From Rosettibacter sp037481715 (GTDB lineage: Bacteria; Bacteroidota; Ignavibacteria; Ignavibacteriales; Melioribacteraceae): a stretch of 64,000 nucleotides of DNA. The notes below the pieces were generated by a model. That model was not told the DNA's origin. It did no database searches and saw only the letters and a program-made list of their open reading frames with translations. The first letter of the stretch is position 1. Each line of letters opens with the position of its first letter. Where the stretch lies: positions 1-64,000 of the forward strand of contig JBBFLD010000010.1 of assembly GCA_037481715.1 (NCBI GenBank), read 5' to 3'. This document shows positions 1 to 8,638 of this stretch, one piece after another. The position numbers were made by a program, and so were the translations under genes.

Positions 1-170
1 TTCTGAGCGTAGCGAAGAACCTTATAAAAAATTTAGTAATCAGATTCTTCGGTCGTCCTGCCTTTTTGGCGGGACTCCCTCAGAATGACGGAAAAGTATT
101 AATACTTTTAGGGTAAAAAAGAAAACGTTGTGTCATTCTTGAGTCCGCCAAAAGGCGGATGAAGAATCTC
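1..170. repeat. Degenerate dispersed repeat block (REP/MITE-like)
   Basis: Non-coding block holding at least three imperfect copies of one element: TTCTGAGCGTAGCGAAGAA near 1-19, a copy at about 43-89 beginning GATTCTTCGGTCGTCC and ending CTCAGAATGAC, and a copy at 132-167. The last one contains a hairpin, TCCGCC (144-149) AAAA GGCGGA (154-159), flanked by ATTCTT and AAGAAT. The same core occurs again at 25391-25588, so this is a multi-copy intergenic element. The rest of the gap to 377 holds only the inverted repeat at 291-310 and otherwise shows nothing recognisable. No transposase is nearby. Confidence 0.6.
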
Positions 171-290
171 TAAAAGCTCTATGCAAACTTTGCGTCTCCT
201 GCAGTTTCAAAAAATTTAACTGCTAAGAAACCAAGTATTTTCATCGCATGATTCGATGTTTTGTATGAAATATAATTTCTATAATTCTAA

Positions 291-310
291 TTCAATAAAA
301 ATTTATTGAA
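291..310. repeat. Perfect 9-bp inverted repeat downstream of rnfB
   Basis: TTCAATAAA-AA-TTTATTGAA is a perfect inverted repeat about 70 bp past the end of the rnf operon on the minus strand. It could fold as a weak 3' hairpin. It is AT-only at the tip and lacks a clear T tract, so it is not called a terminator. Confidence 0.35.
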
Positions 311-377
311 AGCCTTTCATCCTTCTGAAAAAACACAATAGTTGACTTAGACAGATTATTAATCCATATATCAGCGA

Positions 378-1178
378 TTAATTTAATATTTTAATTGCAC
401 CAGTGCTGCATTTATCAAAAGGAATTTTGGATATATCTAATTTATCATAATTGATTACAGCAAGATTATTTAACATTTCAATTCCGCCATCAGATTTGCG
501 GGCACATATTCCGCATCCAATGCATGCGGCTTTGCATACTTCTTTTGCTCGTTTTGGTTCATCTTGGTTTTTACAAAAAACAAATACATTTCTTTCAACA
601 GGATGCATTTCAATTAGATTGCGTGGACATGCTTTTGTACATAAGCCGCAGCCTGTACACAACTCTTCAATCACTTCAGGCATTTCATTACTATCATTCA
701 TTATTATAGCACCAAATGGGCATGCATTTACGCAATCTCCACCTCCCAAACATCCATAGTAACAAAGTTTATCGCCGCCAGCAACAATTGACATAACAGC
801 ACAGCTTTTAGGTCCAAAATAATTAACAGGTTTCTTTGCAGCATTATATTTATTTCCGTTGCATAAAATTCTTGGAATCATTTTAACAGTCTCTCCTGCT
901 TTAACTCCAAGAATCTCTGCAATTAAATTTGTTGTTTCTTCGCCGCCTACGGGGCAACCATTCGGCTGAATTTTCCCTTCTACAACTTTTACAGCAAAAT
1001 CATAACAGCCTGCATTACCACAGGCACCACAATTTGCTCCTGGCAATATTTCATTAATTTTGCCTATTAAAGGATTTTCTTCTACTCTTAATTTTTTATC
1101 TGCAAATGCCAATCCACTTGAAAATAAAAATCCTAATCCTCCCATTGTTGCAACAGCAATTATCAATGTCATTTCCAT
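378..1178 (-). CDS. rnfB: Electron transport complex subunit RnfB
   Basis: RnfB is the iron-sulfur subunit that takes electrons from reduced ferredoxin and passes them into the membrane Rnf complex. Residues 4-25 form the N-terminal membrane anchor. The first cluster motif is CGACGNAGC (C50, C53, C58) with C75. Two ferredoxin-type clusters follow (C139/C143/C149/C153 and CTGCGLCTKAC at 174-184). A C-terminal extension carries C215, C219, C222, C225 and a late C257, which looks like a third ferredoxin-like site. The start has GAGG five bases upstream. It is the last gene of the operon, 2 bp after apbE, whereas rnfB lies directly after rnfA in many genomes. Confidence 0.93.
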   Translation of the reverse strand: MEMTLIIAVATMGGLGFLFSSGLAFADKKLRVEENPLIGKINEILPGANCGACGNAGCYDFAVKVVEGKIQPNGCPVGGEETTNLIAEILGVKAGETVKMIPRILCNGNKYNAAKKPVNYFGPKSCAVMSIVAGGDKLCYYGCLGGGDCVNACPFGAIIMNDSNEMPEVIEELCTGCGLCTKACPRNLIEMHPVERNVFVFCKNQDEPKRAKEVCKAACIGCGICARKSDGGIEMLNNLAVINYDKLDISKIPFDKCSTGAIKILN

Positions 1179-1180
1179 AG

Positions 1181-2143
1181 TTACCTCGATAGATATTTTT
1201 TAAAATTAGAAGATTGATAAATTGTACCAGAAGAATCAACAATCATTACTTCTACATTTTTGAGAGATTCAGCTAATTTAATTCCCTTTCGTGGACCAAG
1301 AACAAAAATTCCTGTTGAAAGTGCGTCTGCAGTCATTGCATCATCAGCAATAACTGTAACAGATTGACATTCATTTGCTGGATATCCAGTAATAGGATTG
1401 AAAATATGTGTAAATGTTTTCTTCCCTTTTCTAAAAAATTGTTCATAATCTCCAGAAGTTGAAACACCTTTTCCATCAACATTTAGTGAAGCAAGTAATT
1501 CAAATTCTTTGCGTGGATGCTGAATTCCAATTTTCCAATCTTTTCCTCTTGCAAAAATTTCTCCGCCAACATTAATCAAATAATTTTTAATCCCATAATT
1601 TGAAAGAATATTTGCAATTCTATCAGCCGCATAACCTGGAATGCATGCATTAAAATTAAGTTTAATATTTGCCGGCTTAATTAAAATATTTGGTTCTTTT
1701 AAGATGATATGTTTCCATCCAATTTTTTTGAGTGCTTCTTGAATTTTATTTGGCGGCGGAATATCCGGTGAGTTTTTATCAAAGCCAATTAACTCAATTA
1801 AATTACCGAGAGCAACATCAAAAGCTCCATCTGTTTCTTTCCAAAATTCATCACATCTTTTCAATACATTAAAAAATTCTTTATCAACAATTATTTCATC
1901 TGCATCTGTGTTGTTTAGTTTCCACATTGGATTTCCAATCATATAAGTTGAAAAGAGAGTATCAATTCTTCTTGCTTCTTCGAAGCCTGCATTTATTGCT
2001 TTATTGGCAAGAACCTCATTGACATCACGAACCTGAATTTCAACGGTGCTTCCCATTGCAATTGTAGTTCGCTTTATTGTTTTTTGATTGCTGCAAGAAG
2101 CAATTAAAATGAAAATTAATATGTATGAAATACTTTTTTTCAT
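1181..2143 (-). CDS. apbE: FAD:protein FMN transferase (ApbE), lipoprotein
   Basis: ApbE covalently attaches FMN to threonine in RnfG and RnfD on the outer face of the inner membrane. The 320-residue protein starts with a lipoprotein signal ending I-A-S-C17. Family motifs visible are MGSTVEIQV near residue 30, NVGGEIFARGKDWKIGIQHP in the middle, FTHIFNPITGYP, and the metal-binding segment DDAMTADALSTGIFVLG near the C terminus. It sits inside the rnf operon, one base after rnfA and two before rnfB. Its substrates RnfG and RnfD, both with intact target motifs, are encoded just upstream, so its role is well supported. Confidence 0.93.
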   Translation of the reverse strand: MKKSISYILIFILIASCSNQKTIKRTTIAMGSTVEIQVRDVNEVLANKAINAGFEEARRIDTLFSTYMIGNPMWKLNNTDADEIIVDKEFFNVLKRCDEFWKETDGAFDVALGNLIELIGFDKNSPDIPPPNKIQEALKKIGWKHIILKEPNILIKPANIKLNFNACIPGYAADRIANILSNYGIKNYLINVGGEIFARGKDWKIGIQHPRKEFELLASLNVDGKGVSTSGDYEQFFRKGKKTFTHIFNPITGYPANECQSVTVIADDAMTADALSTGIFVLGPRKGIKLAESLKNVEVMIVDSSGTIYQSSNFKKYLSR

Positions 2144-2144
2144 G

Positions 2145-2717
2145 TTAAATCATTCCAGCAAAACCCATGAATGCAAGAGCTAAAAGTCCAGCTGTAATTA
2201 ATGTAATTGGTGCACCGCGAAAAACTTTCGGGACATCTGCCAGTTCAAGTTCTTCTCTTATTCCAGCCATGATTAATAGTGCGAGTGTAAAACCTGTTCC
2301 AGCTCCTAATCCAAAAAATATACTTTGAAGAAATGAATAATTTCTCATTGATAAAATTAAAGCCAATCCAAGAATTGCACAATTTGTTGTAATTAATGGA
2401 AGAAAAATTCCCAGTGCACGATAAAGCGGCGGACTAATTTTTTTAATAACCATTTCAACAAATTGAACTAAAGAAGCAATTACAAGAATGAAAGAAGGTA
2501 TTTGAAGAAAATCAAGATTGAATGGAATCAGAATTTTGAAATATAAAATCCAGCTTACAACAGCAGTTAAAGTCATAACAAAAGTTGTTGCCATTCCCAT
2601 TGAAAGAGCAGAAGAAATTTTATTTGATACACCGATAAAAGGGCAAATTCCCAAGAACATTGAAAGCACAAAATTATTTACAACAGCAGCTGATATAAAA
2701 ATAATTAGTAAGTCCAT
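2145..2717 (-). CDS. rnfA: Electron transport complex subunit RnfA
   Basis: RnfA is a small polytopic inner-membrane subunit of the ion-translocating Rnf complex, homologous to NqrE. The 190-residue protein has about six hydrophobic helices and the conserved N-terminal NNFVLSMFLGICPFIGVS segment; its Cys lies in the first helix, as expected for the membrane-embedded iron-sulfur site shared with RnfE. GGAGGAG stands three bases before the ATG, overlapping the end of rnfE. Length and order (E then A) match other Rnf operons. Confidence 0.93.
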   Translation of the reverse strand: MDLLIIFISAAVVNNFVLSMFLGICPFIGVSNKISSALSMGMATTFVMTLTAVVSWILYFKILIPFNLDFLQIPSFILVIASLVQFVEMVIKKISPPLYRALGIFLPLITTNCAILGLALILSMRNYSFLQSIFFGLGAGTGFTLALLIMAGIREELELADVPKVFRGAPITLITAGLLALAFMGFAGMI

Positions 2718-3413
2718 TTACTCCTCCGCTAATTCAGCATTATGAGATAAATTTATTTGAGTTGAATCTCTCTCTCTGAATTTATTGATTAAAATTTCGT
2801 GCTCAATTTTTTTCTTTCTTTCAATGTATGCATTTGCAATTCCCATAAGTAAACCTAAAGTAATAAATGCACCTGCAGGTAAAATCATTACAAGCAAAGG
2901 CTCAAATGAATTTGGGAGAATTTGATAACCAAAGATTGTTCTTGAGCCAAGCAATTCTCTAATACTTCCCATAATTGTTAGAGCAATTAAAAATCCAATT
3001 CCATTTCCAAGTGCATCCATTACAGATCTTATAGGAGAATTTTTTGATGCAAATGCTTCGGCTCTGCCAAGTATAATGCAATTTACAACTATCAATGGAA
3101 CAAAAGGACCAAGTGCTTTGCTTAATTCTGGGAATTTTGCTTTCATAACTAAATCTGCAATTGTAACAAAAGTTGCAATGATTACAATGTAAGAAGCAAT
3201 TCTAACCTGATTAGGAATAAGTTTTCGTACACATGAAATTAAAAAGCTTGAAAATACAAGAACAAATGTAGTTGCAAGTGCCATTGCAATTCCATTTATG
3301 GCAGAAACAGTAACTGCAAGTGTTGGACACATTCCGAGAATTTGTTTGAATGTAGGATTTATTTCCCATAAACCTTTTGTAAATTCCTTCCATACAGAAA
3401 CTTGTTTTTTCAT
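2718..3413 (-). CDS. rnfE: Electron transport complex subunit RnfE
   Basis: RnfE is the polytopic partner of RnfA and is homologous to NqrD. The 231-residue protein opens with the typical segment WKEFTKGLWEINPTFKQILG, followed by MCPTLAVTVSA, which carries the conserved cysteine, and about six membrane helices. The charged C-terminal tail (residues 205-231) is cytoplasmic by prediction. Its ATG overlaps the rnfG stop codon by four bases (ATGA), consistent with coupled translation within the operon. Confidence 0.93.
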   Translation of the reverse strand: MKKQVSVWKEFTKGLWEINPTFKQILGMCPTLAVTVSAINGIAMALATTFVLVFSSFLISCVRKLIPNQVRIASYIVIIATFVTIADLVMKAKFPELSKALGPFVPLIVVNCIILGRAEAFASKNSPIRSVMDALGNGIGFLIALTIMGSIRELLGSRTIFGYQILPNSFEPLLVMILPAGAFITLGLLMGIANAYIERKKKIEHEILINKFRERDSTQINLSHNAELAEE

Positions 3414-3973
3414 AAAGCGCCTCTTTCTTTTAAGCTTCTTGCTTTTTGAATCCCATAGTTCACAATTGCAACCACAGATTTTGAAGAGATTGTAGCTCCT
3501 GTAATTGTTTGAATCTCATTTGGATTTTCAGGTTTTTTCCCTTTCACCCAATTAATTTGCGGCAAGGTTTGAAGTCCTTTGAATTGATTTTTGAAATTTT
3601 CTTCTGTGATTTTTGAACCTAAACCTGGAGTTTCAACTTGTTCCAAGATTTCAATAGAAGTAATTTTATTCAAATCAGTCGAAACTCCTGCCATCAATCT
3701 AATTTTTCCTTGAAAACCATTTCCTTCTAAAGCCAGGGAATAGCCAATTAAATTTTTATTGCTGTCAAATACTTTGTAGATTTCAATATCACTTGTATGA
3801 ATTTTTTCATAAGATTTGCCATCAGGTTGAACGAGAAAAATTCCTTTTTCAGTTTCTGCTTTTTTATTAGCTGCAATTAATGGACTTGCCCAGTGATTTA
3901 CTTTTGTAAGCAATGCTCCTGATATTATTCCAATAATTGTTAAAACAGCAACAATCTGAATAGTCTTTTTCAT
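3410..3973 (-). CDS. rnfG: Electron transport complex subunit RnfG, flavoprotein
   Basis: RnfG carries a covalently bound FMN exposed at the outer side of the inner membrane. The 187-residue protein has one N-terminal helix (about 5-24) and an FMN-binding domain. The ApbE target motif is T158-G-A-T161-I-S163, with T161 the expected flavinylated residue. The conserved ETPGLGSKI segment is at about 114-122. The start codon overlaps the rnfD stop by one base (TAATG). The neighbouring apbE would modify it. Confidence 0.94.
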   Translation of the reverse strand: MKKTIQIVAVLTIIGIISGALLTKVNHWASPLIAANKKAETEKGIFLVQPDGKSYEKIHTSDIEIYKVFDSNKNLIGYSLALEGNGFQGKIRLMAGVSTDLNKITSIEILEQVETPGLGSKITEENFKNQFKGLQTLPQINWVKGKKPENPNEIQTITGATISSKSVVAIVNYGIQKARSLKERGAL

Positions 3974-4935
3974 TACTGCTTACTCCGGCTTTGTTCTCCA
4001 AAAATTTTTGGAACTGTCAAACGATTAATTAAAGGTACAAATGCATTCATAATTAATATTGCATACATTACTCCTTCCGGCAAGCCGCCAAAAATTCTTA
4101 TTACTACAATTATAAGTGAAATACAAAATCCAAAAATCCACATGCCTTTAGAAGTAACTGGAGAAGTAACCCAGTCGGTAGCCATATAAAAGGCTCCAAG
4201 CAGAAAACCTCCGGCAAAAATATGAAATAATGGATTTGGATATTTTATTGGGTCAATTATCCAGAATATTCCGCTGAATAGAATCATTCCTGTTATCATT
4301 GAAAGTGGAATTCTCCAGTTTACTATTCCAACAGCAATTAGAAAAATTCCACCGGCTAAAATTGCAATTGCAGATGTTTCCCCAATTGAACCGCTTATGT
4401 TACCAATAATCATTGGTTCGAGTTTAGTTAGAACTCTGTCAAATTTGTAAGCAGCAAGAGGAGTAGCGGATGATATTGTATCAACAGAAAAATTTGGTTT
4501 AGACCATGTGGTCATTGCAACTGGAAATGCAGCTTGTAAAAAAGCTCTTCCTATTAATGCTGGATTAAAAATGTTATAGCCTAATCCCCCAAATAATTCT
4601 TTCCCAATTGCTATTGAAAATATTGACCCTAATGCTGCGGCTGATAATGAAAAATTTGGAGGAAGAATTAATCCAAGCAGTAATCCAGTTATTACTGCAC
4701 TTCCATCATCAATTGTAATTTTCTTTCTTCTAATTTTTTTTATAATTGCTTCTGTTCCTGCAGCAAATAAAACGCAAACCAAAACAATTAGTAATTGATA
4801 GATACCAAAAAAAATTACACCTGAGATTAAAGGAGGAATTAATGAAAGAACAACAAACCACATTACTTTTTTTGTAGACCATTTAGAATGAACATGAGGT
4901 GAGCTGCTTAATTCTAATTTGTTTAATGTTTCCAT
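3973..4935 (-). CDS. rnfD: Electron transport complex subunit RnfD
   Basis: RnfD is the large polytopic subunit of Rnf, homologous to NqrB, and carries a second covalent FMN. The 320-residue protein has the N-terminal SSPHVHSKWSTKKVMW signature and roughly nine membrane helices. The flavin attachment motif S155-S-A-T158-P-L is present, with T158 the expected modified residue. NIFNPALIGRAFLQAAFP is another family landmark. It follows rnfC by a short gap and overlaps rnfG by one base. Confidence 0.94.
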   Translation of the reverse strand: METLNKLELSSSPHVHSKWSTKKVMWFVVLSLIPPLISGVIFFGIYQLLIVLVCVLFAAGTEAIIKKIRRKKITIDDGSAVITGLLLGLILPPNFSLSAAALGSIFSIAIGKELFGGLGYNIFNPALIGRAFLQAAFPVAMTTWSKPNFSVDTISSATPLAAYKFDRVLTKLEPMIIGNISGSIGETSAIAILAGGIFLIAVGIVNWRIPLSMITGMILFSGIFWIIDPIKYPNPLFHIFAGGFLLGAFYMATDWVTSPVTSKGMWIFGFCISLIIVVIRIFGGLPEGVMYAILIMNAFVPLINRLTVPKIFGEQSRSKQ

Positions 4936-4962
4936 AATGAAATTCTTTTATCTGCAAAAAAT

Positions 4963-6282
4963 TTATGTTAAGCTAACAACTTTTTGTTTTCCCAATCTAA
5001 TCCATTGAACAAGAGGAATATTTGCAGGACAGTTAAAAGTGCATGTTCCGCATTCCATACAAACAGTAATTCCAAGTTTTTTTGCATCATCATATCTCTC
5101 AAATTGAGTTAAACGAGCCAATCGAGTAGGAATTAAATTTAGAGGACAAACTTCAACACATTTTCCACATCTTAAGCAATTTGTTTCATCAAAATTAAAT
5201 GCTTCTTCTTTTGTTAGAACAAGTATTCCAGATGTTGCTTTTGTAATTGGGACAGACAAATCATATTGAGCAAATCCCATCATTGGTCCGCCAACAATAA
5301 TTTTCACTGCATCTTCTTTAATTCCGCCGCAAAAGTTTAGAACATCCATTAATGGAGTTCCAACTTTTACAATTAAATTTTTAGGCTGGTAAATGCCTTT
5401 TCCTGAAACTGTTAATGCAGCAGTTATCTGCGGTTCACCATTTGTTACTGCATCATAAATTGAAACAGCAGTTCCAATATTTTGAATTATGCAGCCAACA
5501 TCAAAAGGAAGCTTGCCTGGGGGAACTTCTCTTTTAGTTGCTGCTTTAATTAACATTTTTTCTGCACCTTGAGGATATTTTGTTTTTAGAGCAATAACAG
5601 AAATTTCAGGAAAATTTGATACGGCTTTTTCAAGTTTTTGAATTGCTTCTATTTTGTTATCCTCAATTCCTATAATCCCTTTGTTTACATTTACAGCTTT
5701 CATTATAAGTCTTAGTCCTGAAATTACATCATCAGTTCTTTCCAGCATTAATCTATAATCTCTTGTCAAATAAGGTTCACATTCACAGCCGTTCAGAATT
5801 ACATAGTCAATTTTTTTATCTGGCGGAGGTGAAAGTTTTACATGGGTTGGAAATGCTGCACCGCCCAATCCAACAATTCCAGCCTCTTTAACTCTTAGGA
5901 TAATTTCTTCGGACGAAACTTTTTCAATGTTAAGCGGGGGAAGTTTAATAAATTCTTCAGTTTCATAAGTTTCAATAAATATTGACTCTCTCAATAATCC
6001 AGTTGAATTAACAGCTTGTCCTATCTTTATAACTTTTCCAGTAACTGAGCTGTGAATGTTTGAAGAGATAAATCCATTCTGTTCTGCAATTAATTCTCCA
6101 GTTTTAACTTCGTTCCCCTTTTTGATTAAAGGTCTTGCAGGCTTTCCTGTATGTTGTGAAAGAGGAATGATAACTTGTTTTGGTGCAGGCATTATTTCAA
6201 AGGGAAGATTTTCTGTTAATTCCTTATAAGCTTTAGGATGAACTCCGCCTTTAAAGGTTTTTTTATTGTTCAGTAAAAGCAT
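4963..6282 (-). CDS. rnfC: Electron transport complex subunit RnfC
   Basis: RnfC is the cytoplasmic subunit that binds NADH and FMN and contains two 4Fe-4S clusters. The sequence has the N-terminal TFKGGVHP motif, the Complex I 51-kDa-like segment AGIVGLGGAAFPTHVKL, the ILNGCECEPYLTRDYRLM segment, and two ferredoxin motifs near the C terminus, CLRCGKCVEVCP and CMECGTCTFNCP. The frame is open to an ATG at 6381, but the ATG at 6282 puts TFKGGVHP close to the N terminus as in the family and has GAGA six bases upstream, so 6282 is preferred. It is the first gene of the rnf operon. Confidence 0.88.
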   Translation of the reverse strand: MLLLNNKKTFKGGVHPKAYKELTENLPFEIMPAPKQVIIPLSQHTGKPARPLIKKGNEVKTGELIAEQNGFISSNIHSSVTGKVIKIGQAVNSTGLLRESIFIETYETEEFIKLPPLNIEKVSSEEIILRVKEAGIVGLGGAAFPTHVKLSPPPDKKIDYVILNGCECEPYLTRDYRLMLERTDDVISGLRLIMKAVNVNKGIIGIEDNKIEAIQKLEKAVSNFPEISVIALKTKYPQGAEKMLIKAATKREVPPGKLPFDVGCIIQNIGTAVSIYDAVTNGEPQITAALTVSGKGIYQPKNLIVKVGTPLMDVLNFCGGIKEDAVKIIVGGPMMGFAQYDLSVPITKATSGILVLTKEEAFNFDETNCLRCGKCVEVCPLNLIPTRLARLTQFERYDDAKKLGITVCMECGTCTFNCPANIPLVQWIRLGKQKVVSLT

Positions 6283-6466
6283 ACTAATCTCATTTAATAG
6301 AATACTCAAAGAGGCATAATTTATGCCATTAATTCTTTTTGATTCTGTAATATCATAAATGGTTATTATTTGAATAGGCATGTTTAATAAATAATAAACA
6401 AGCTAATCGGAGCTGAAATTGATTTTACTTTTCAGATTTGAAAAAGTGATTTGTTAATTTGAGAAA

Positions 6467-7405
6467 TTAGGAAGTGTAAGCAACTAAAATTTCTTCATTG
6501 TAAAATTTTTCTTTTTGATTTTTTGCTTTTTCCTCTTTTACAAATTTCAAACTGGTTTTAATATTTTCATTATCAATTTCAATGATAAATAAGCCTGGTT
6601 CTGATATTTCATCATTTTCTACAGAACCTCCTGCATTTATGAATTTTATCTCTTTTCTGTTGTATTCTTTTAATTCATGACTGTGTCCATGGAGTACGAG
6701 TTTGACATTATTTTTTCTGAACAATTTAATTAATTTTTTCTTTCCTCTTAATTTCATTGTATAACTTTCAATTCTGTTCCAGAGAGCATTGAATGAACTC
6801 TTAGCTTCTGCATTATTTTTATAGAAGTGATGATGTATCATTATGATTTTCAATTTGCATTTAATCAAAGGCAAATCAAATAATTTTTTTAATGCTTTTC
6901 TTTGCTCTTTCGATATTTTCCCGTTTGATGCAAAAGGATTTTTGAGTTTAGAATATTTATCAATAGAATTGAGACCTATTAATGCAATGTTCCCAATAAT
7001 TTTTGCATATGGAAAAATATTTTTTGAAACTGTAATTGTGTTTTCAAAAAGTTCCTTGAAATAATTTTTAAATAAAAGAACTTTTTTATGATAATTAGTC
7101 TTCATGCATTTTAACGGGAAATTGGAGATATCATTAATCACCTGAATGCCTCCAAATATATCATGATTGCCAATTACCAATGATGTTTTGCTGGAATCAT
7201 AGAGTTTGTTTGTTTCGAGAATCTTTCTTAGTATTAAGTAGTCATTTTCATTTGAGTTATCTGAAATGTCACCAGTGATAATTAAATGGTCGATATTTTC
7301 TTCGACAGCAAGTTTGATTAATTGATTGAAGCGATGAATATTTTGCTTTTTGTAATCTTTACAGAGATGTAAATCGGAAATGTGTGCTAATTTTATTTTT
7401 TTCAT
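6467..7405 (-). CDS. Calcineurin-like metallophosphoesterase
   Basis: A 312-residue member of the calcineurin-like phosphoesterase superfamily, which uses two metal ions to hydrolyse phosphate esters. All metal-binding blocks are present in order: HISDLHL (8-14), GDISD, VIGNHD, a MIHHHFYK block, and LHGHSH near residue 240. There is no signal peptide, so it is probably cytoplasmic. The family includes cAMP phosphodiesterase CpdA and UDP-diacylglucosamine hydrolase LpxH; the sequence does not allow a choice between substrates. It stands alone between the rnf operon and the divergent sugar cassette. Confidence 0.85.
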   Translation of the reverse strand: MKKIKLAHISDLHLCKDYKKQNIHRFNQLIKLAVEENIDHLIITGDISDNSNENDYLILRKILETNKLYDSSKTSLVIGNHDIFGGIQVINDISNFPLKCMKTNYHKKVLLFKNYFKELFENTITVSKNIFPYAKIIGNIALIGLNSIDKYSKLKNPFASNGKISKEQRKALKKLFDLPLIKCKLKIIMIHHHFYKNNAEAKSSFNALWNRIESYTMKLRGKKKLIKLFRKNNVKLVLHGHSHELKEYNRKEIKFINAGGSVENDEISEPGLFIIEIDNENIKTSLKFVKEEKAKNQKEKFYNEEILVAYTS

Positions 7406-7498
7406 GATAGAAACTTATGATTCAGTTGTTAAGAGAATATTAAGGGAATATTAATTTATCATTAACAAGTTAAAATTTGTTTTTTGAAAAATGCTGAC

Positions 7499-7513
7499 TT
7501 AACAATTTGTTAA
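7499..7513. promoter_or_regulatory. TTAACA-N3-TGTTAA inverted repeat upstream of the sugar cassette
   Basis: A perfect 6-bp inverted repeat lies about 75 bp before the first gene of the sugar cassette, in the 180-bp divergent gap 7406-7585. The gap contains further GTTAA/TTAAC half sites (near 7471, 7478, 7519 and 7542). This clustering could mark an operator, but in DNA this AT-rich some half sites are expected by chance. Confidence 0.3.
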
Positions 7514-7585
7514 TCATATGTTAATATTAAAGTAACAGTAGATTAACAAAATTTTTTTAATATTGTTTTTTAAAAACAGATTATT

Positions 7586-8593
7586 ATGAAAAAGAAAATT
7601 CTATTCATCTGCGGCTCATTAAATCAAACTACAATGATGCATCAAATTTCAATGCATCTTCAGGATTATGATTGCTACTTCACTCCATATTACAGTGATG
7701 GATTTTTAGGATGGCTTGCAAAAAAAGGAATTCTTGATTTTACAATTCTTGGAGGCAATTTTAAGAAGCAAACCGAAGATTATCTTAAAAAAAATCAGTT
7801 GAAAGTTGATTACAAAGGATTAAGAAATGATTATGATTTGGTCTATACATGTGCAGATTTAATTGTTCCCAAAAATATTCGAAACAAAAAAATAATTCTC
7901 GTTCAAGAAGGAATGACCGACCCTGAGAATTTTGCATTTTATCTTGTTAAGTATTTCAATTTTCCGAGATGGACTGCAAGCACTGCTGCAATGGGAATGT
8001 CGAACTTATACGATGTATTTTGTGTGGCTTCGGAAGGATATAAAAAATTATTTATACGAAAAGGAGCAAAGCCGGAAAAAATTATTGTAACAGGAATTCC
8101 TAATTTCGATAATGCAAGACAATATTTAAATAATGATTTCCCTTATAAAAATTATGTTCTTGTTGCAACTTCGGACATGAGAGAAACTTTTAAGTATGAA
8201 AACAGAAAGAAGTTTATAAAGGAATGTTTAAAAATTGCAAATGGCCGTCAATTAATTTTTAAACTCCATCCAAATGAAAAATATGATAGAGCAGTTCGTG
8301 AAATAAATAAATATGCACCTGGTGCAATTGTATTTCAAAATGGAAATACAAATCACATGATTGCTAATTGTGATGTTTTAATTACAAAATATTCATCTGT
8401 TGTTTACATTGGACTTGCATTGGGCAAAGAAGTTTATTCTTCGTTCAATATTGATGAATTGAAAGAATTAATGCCGATTCAAAATAATGGAACTTCTGCG
8501 GAAAGAATAGCAAGAATTGGAATTCATCTTATCGAATCACAAGATTATTCGCTTGAAGAAATTCATGAACATTATGAACTTAAGACTGTTTGA
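7586..8593 (+). CDS. Putative CDP-glycerol glycerophosphotransferase-like or GT-B glycosyltransferase
   Basis: A 335-residue protein with a GT-B style layout. The C-terminal half has KLHPNEKYDRAVREI (about 228-242), a typical phosphate-binding block of the CDP-glycerol glycerophosphotransferase family, followed by CDVLITKYSSVVYIGLALGK, the nucleotide-binding region. No signal peptide or clear membrane helix is visible, so it would act at the cytoplasmic face. As the first gene of the acidic-sugar cassette it may transfer the activated sugar made by the following five genes. No Shine-Dalgarno sequence precedes its ATG. The donor and acceptor cannot be read from the sequence. Confidence 0.65.
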   Translation: MKKKILFICGSLNQTTMMHQISMHLQDYDCYFTPYYSDGFLGWLAKKGILDFTILGGNFKKQTEDYLKKNQLKVDYKGLRNDYDLVYTCADLIVPKNIRNKKIILVQEGMTDPENFAFYLVKYFNFPRWTASTAAMGMSNLYDVFCVASEGYKKLFIRKGAKPEKIIVTGIPNFDNARQYLNNDFPYKNYVLVATSDMRETFKYENRKKFIKECLKIANGRQLIFKLHPNEKYDRAVREINKYAPGAIVFQNGNTNHMIANCDVLITKYSSVVYIGLALGKEVYSSFNIDELKELMPIQNNGTSAERIARIGIHLIESQDYSLEEIHEHYELKTV

Positions 8594-8638
8594 TTTTTAT
8601 TCTTCGTTTTGTGAAGACATCAAATAAAAAAATATAAA

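Noticed and set aside
6283..6381. N-terminal extension of RnfC from the ATG at 6381
   Set aside because: The extra 33 residues have no family support or ribosome site; TFKGGVHP is normally near the N terminus.
7406..7585. tRNA or riboswitch in the divergent gap
   Set aside because: No T-loop consensus or GC-rich stems; the region is AT-rich with GTTAA half sites only.
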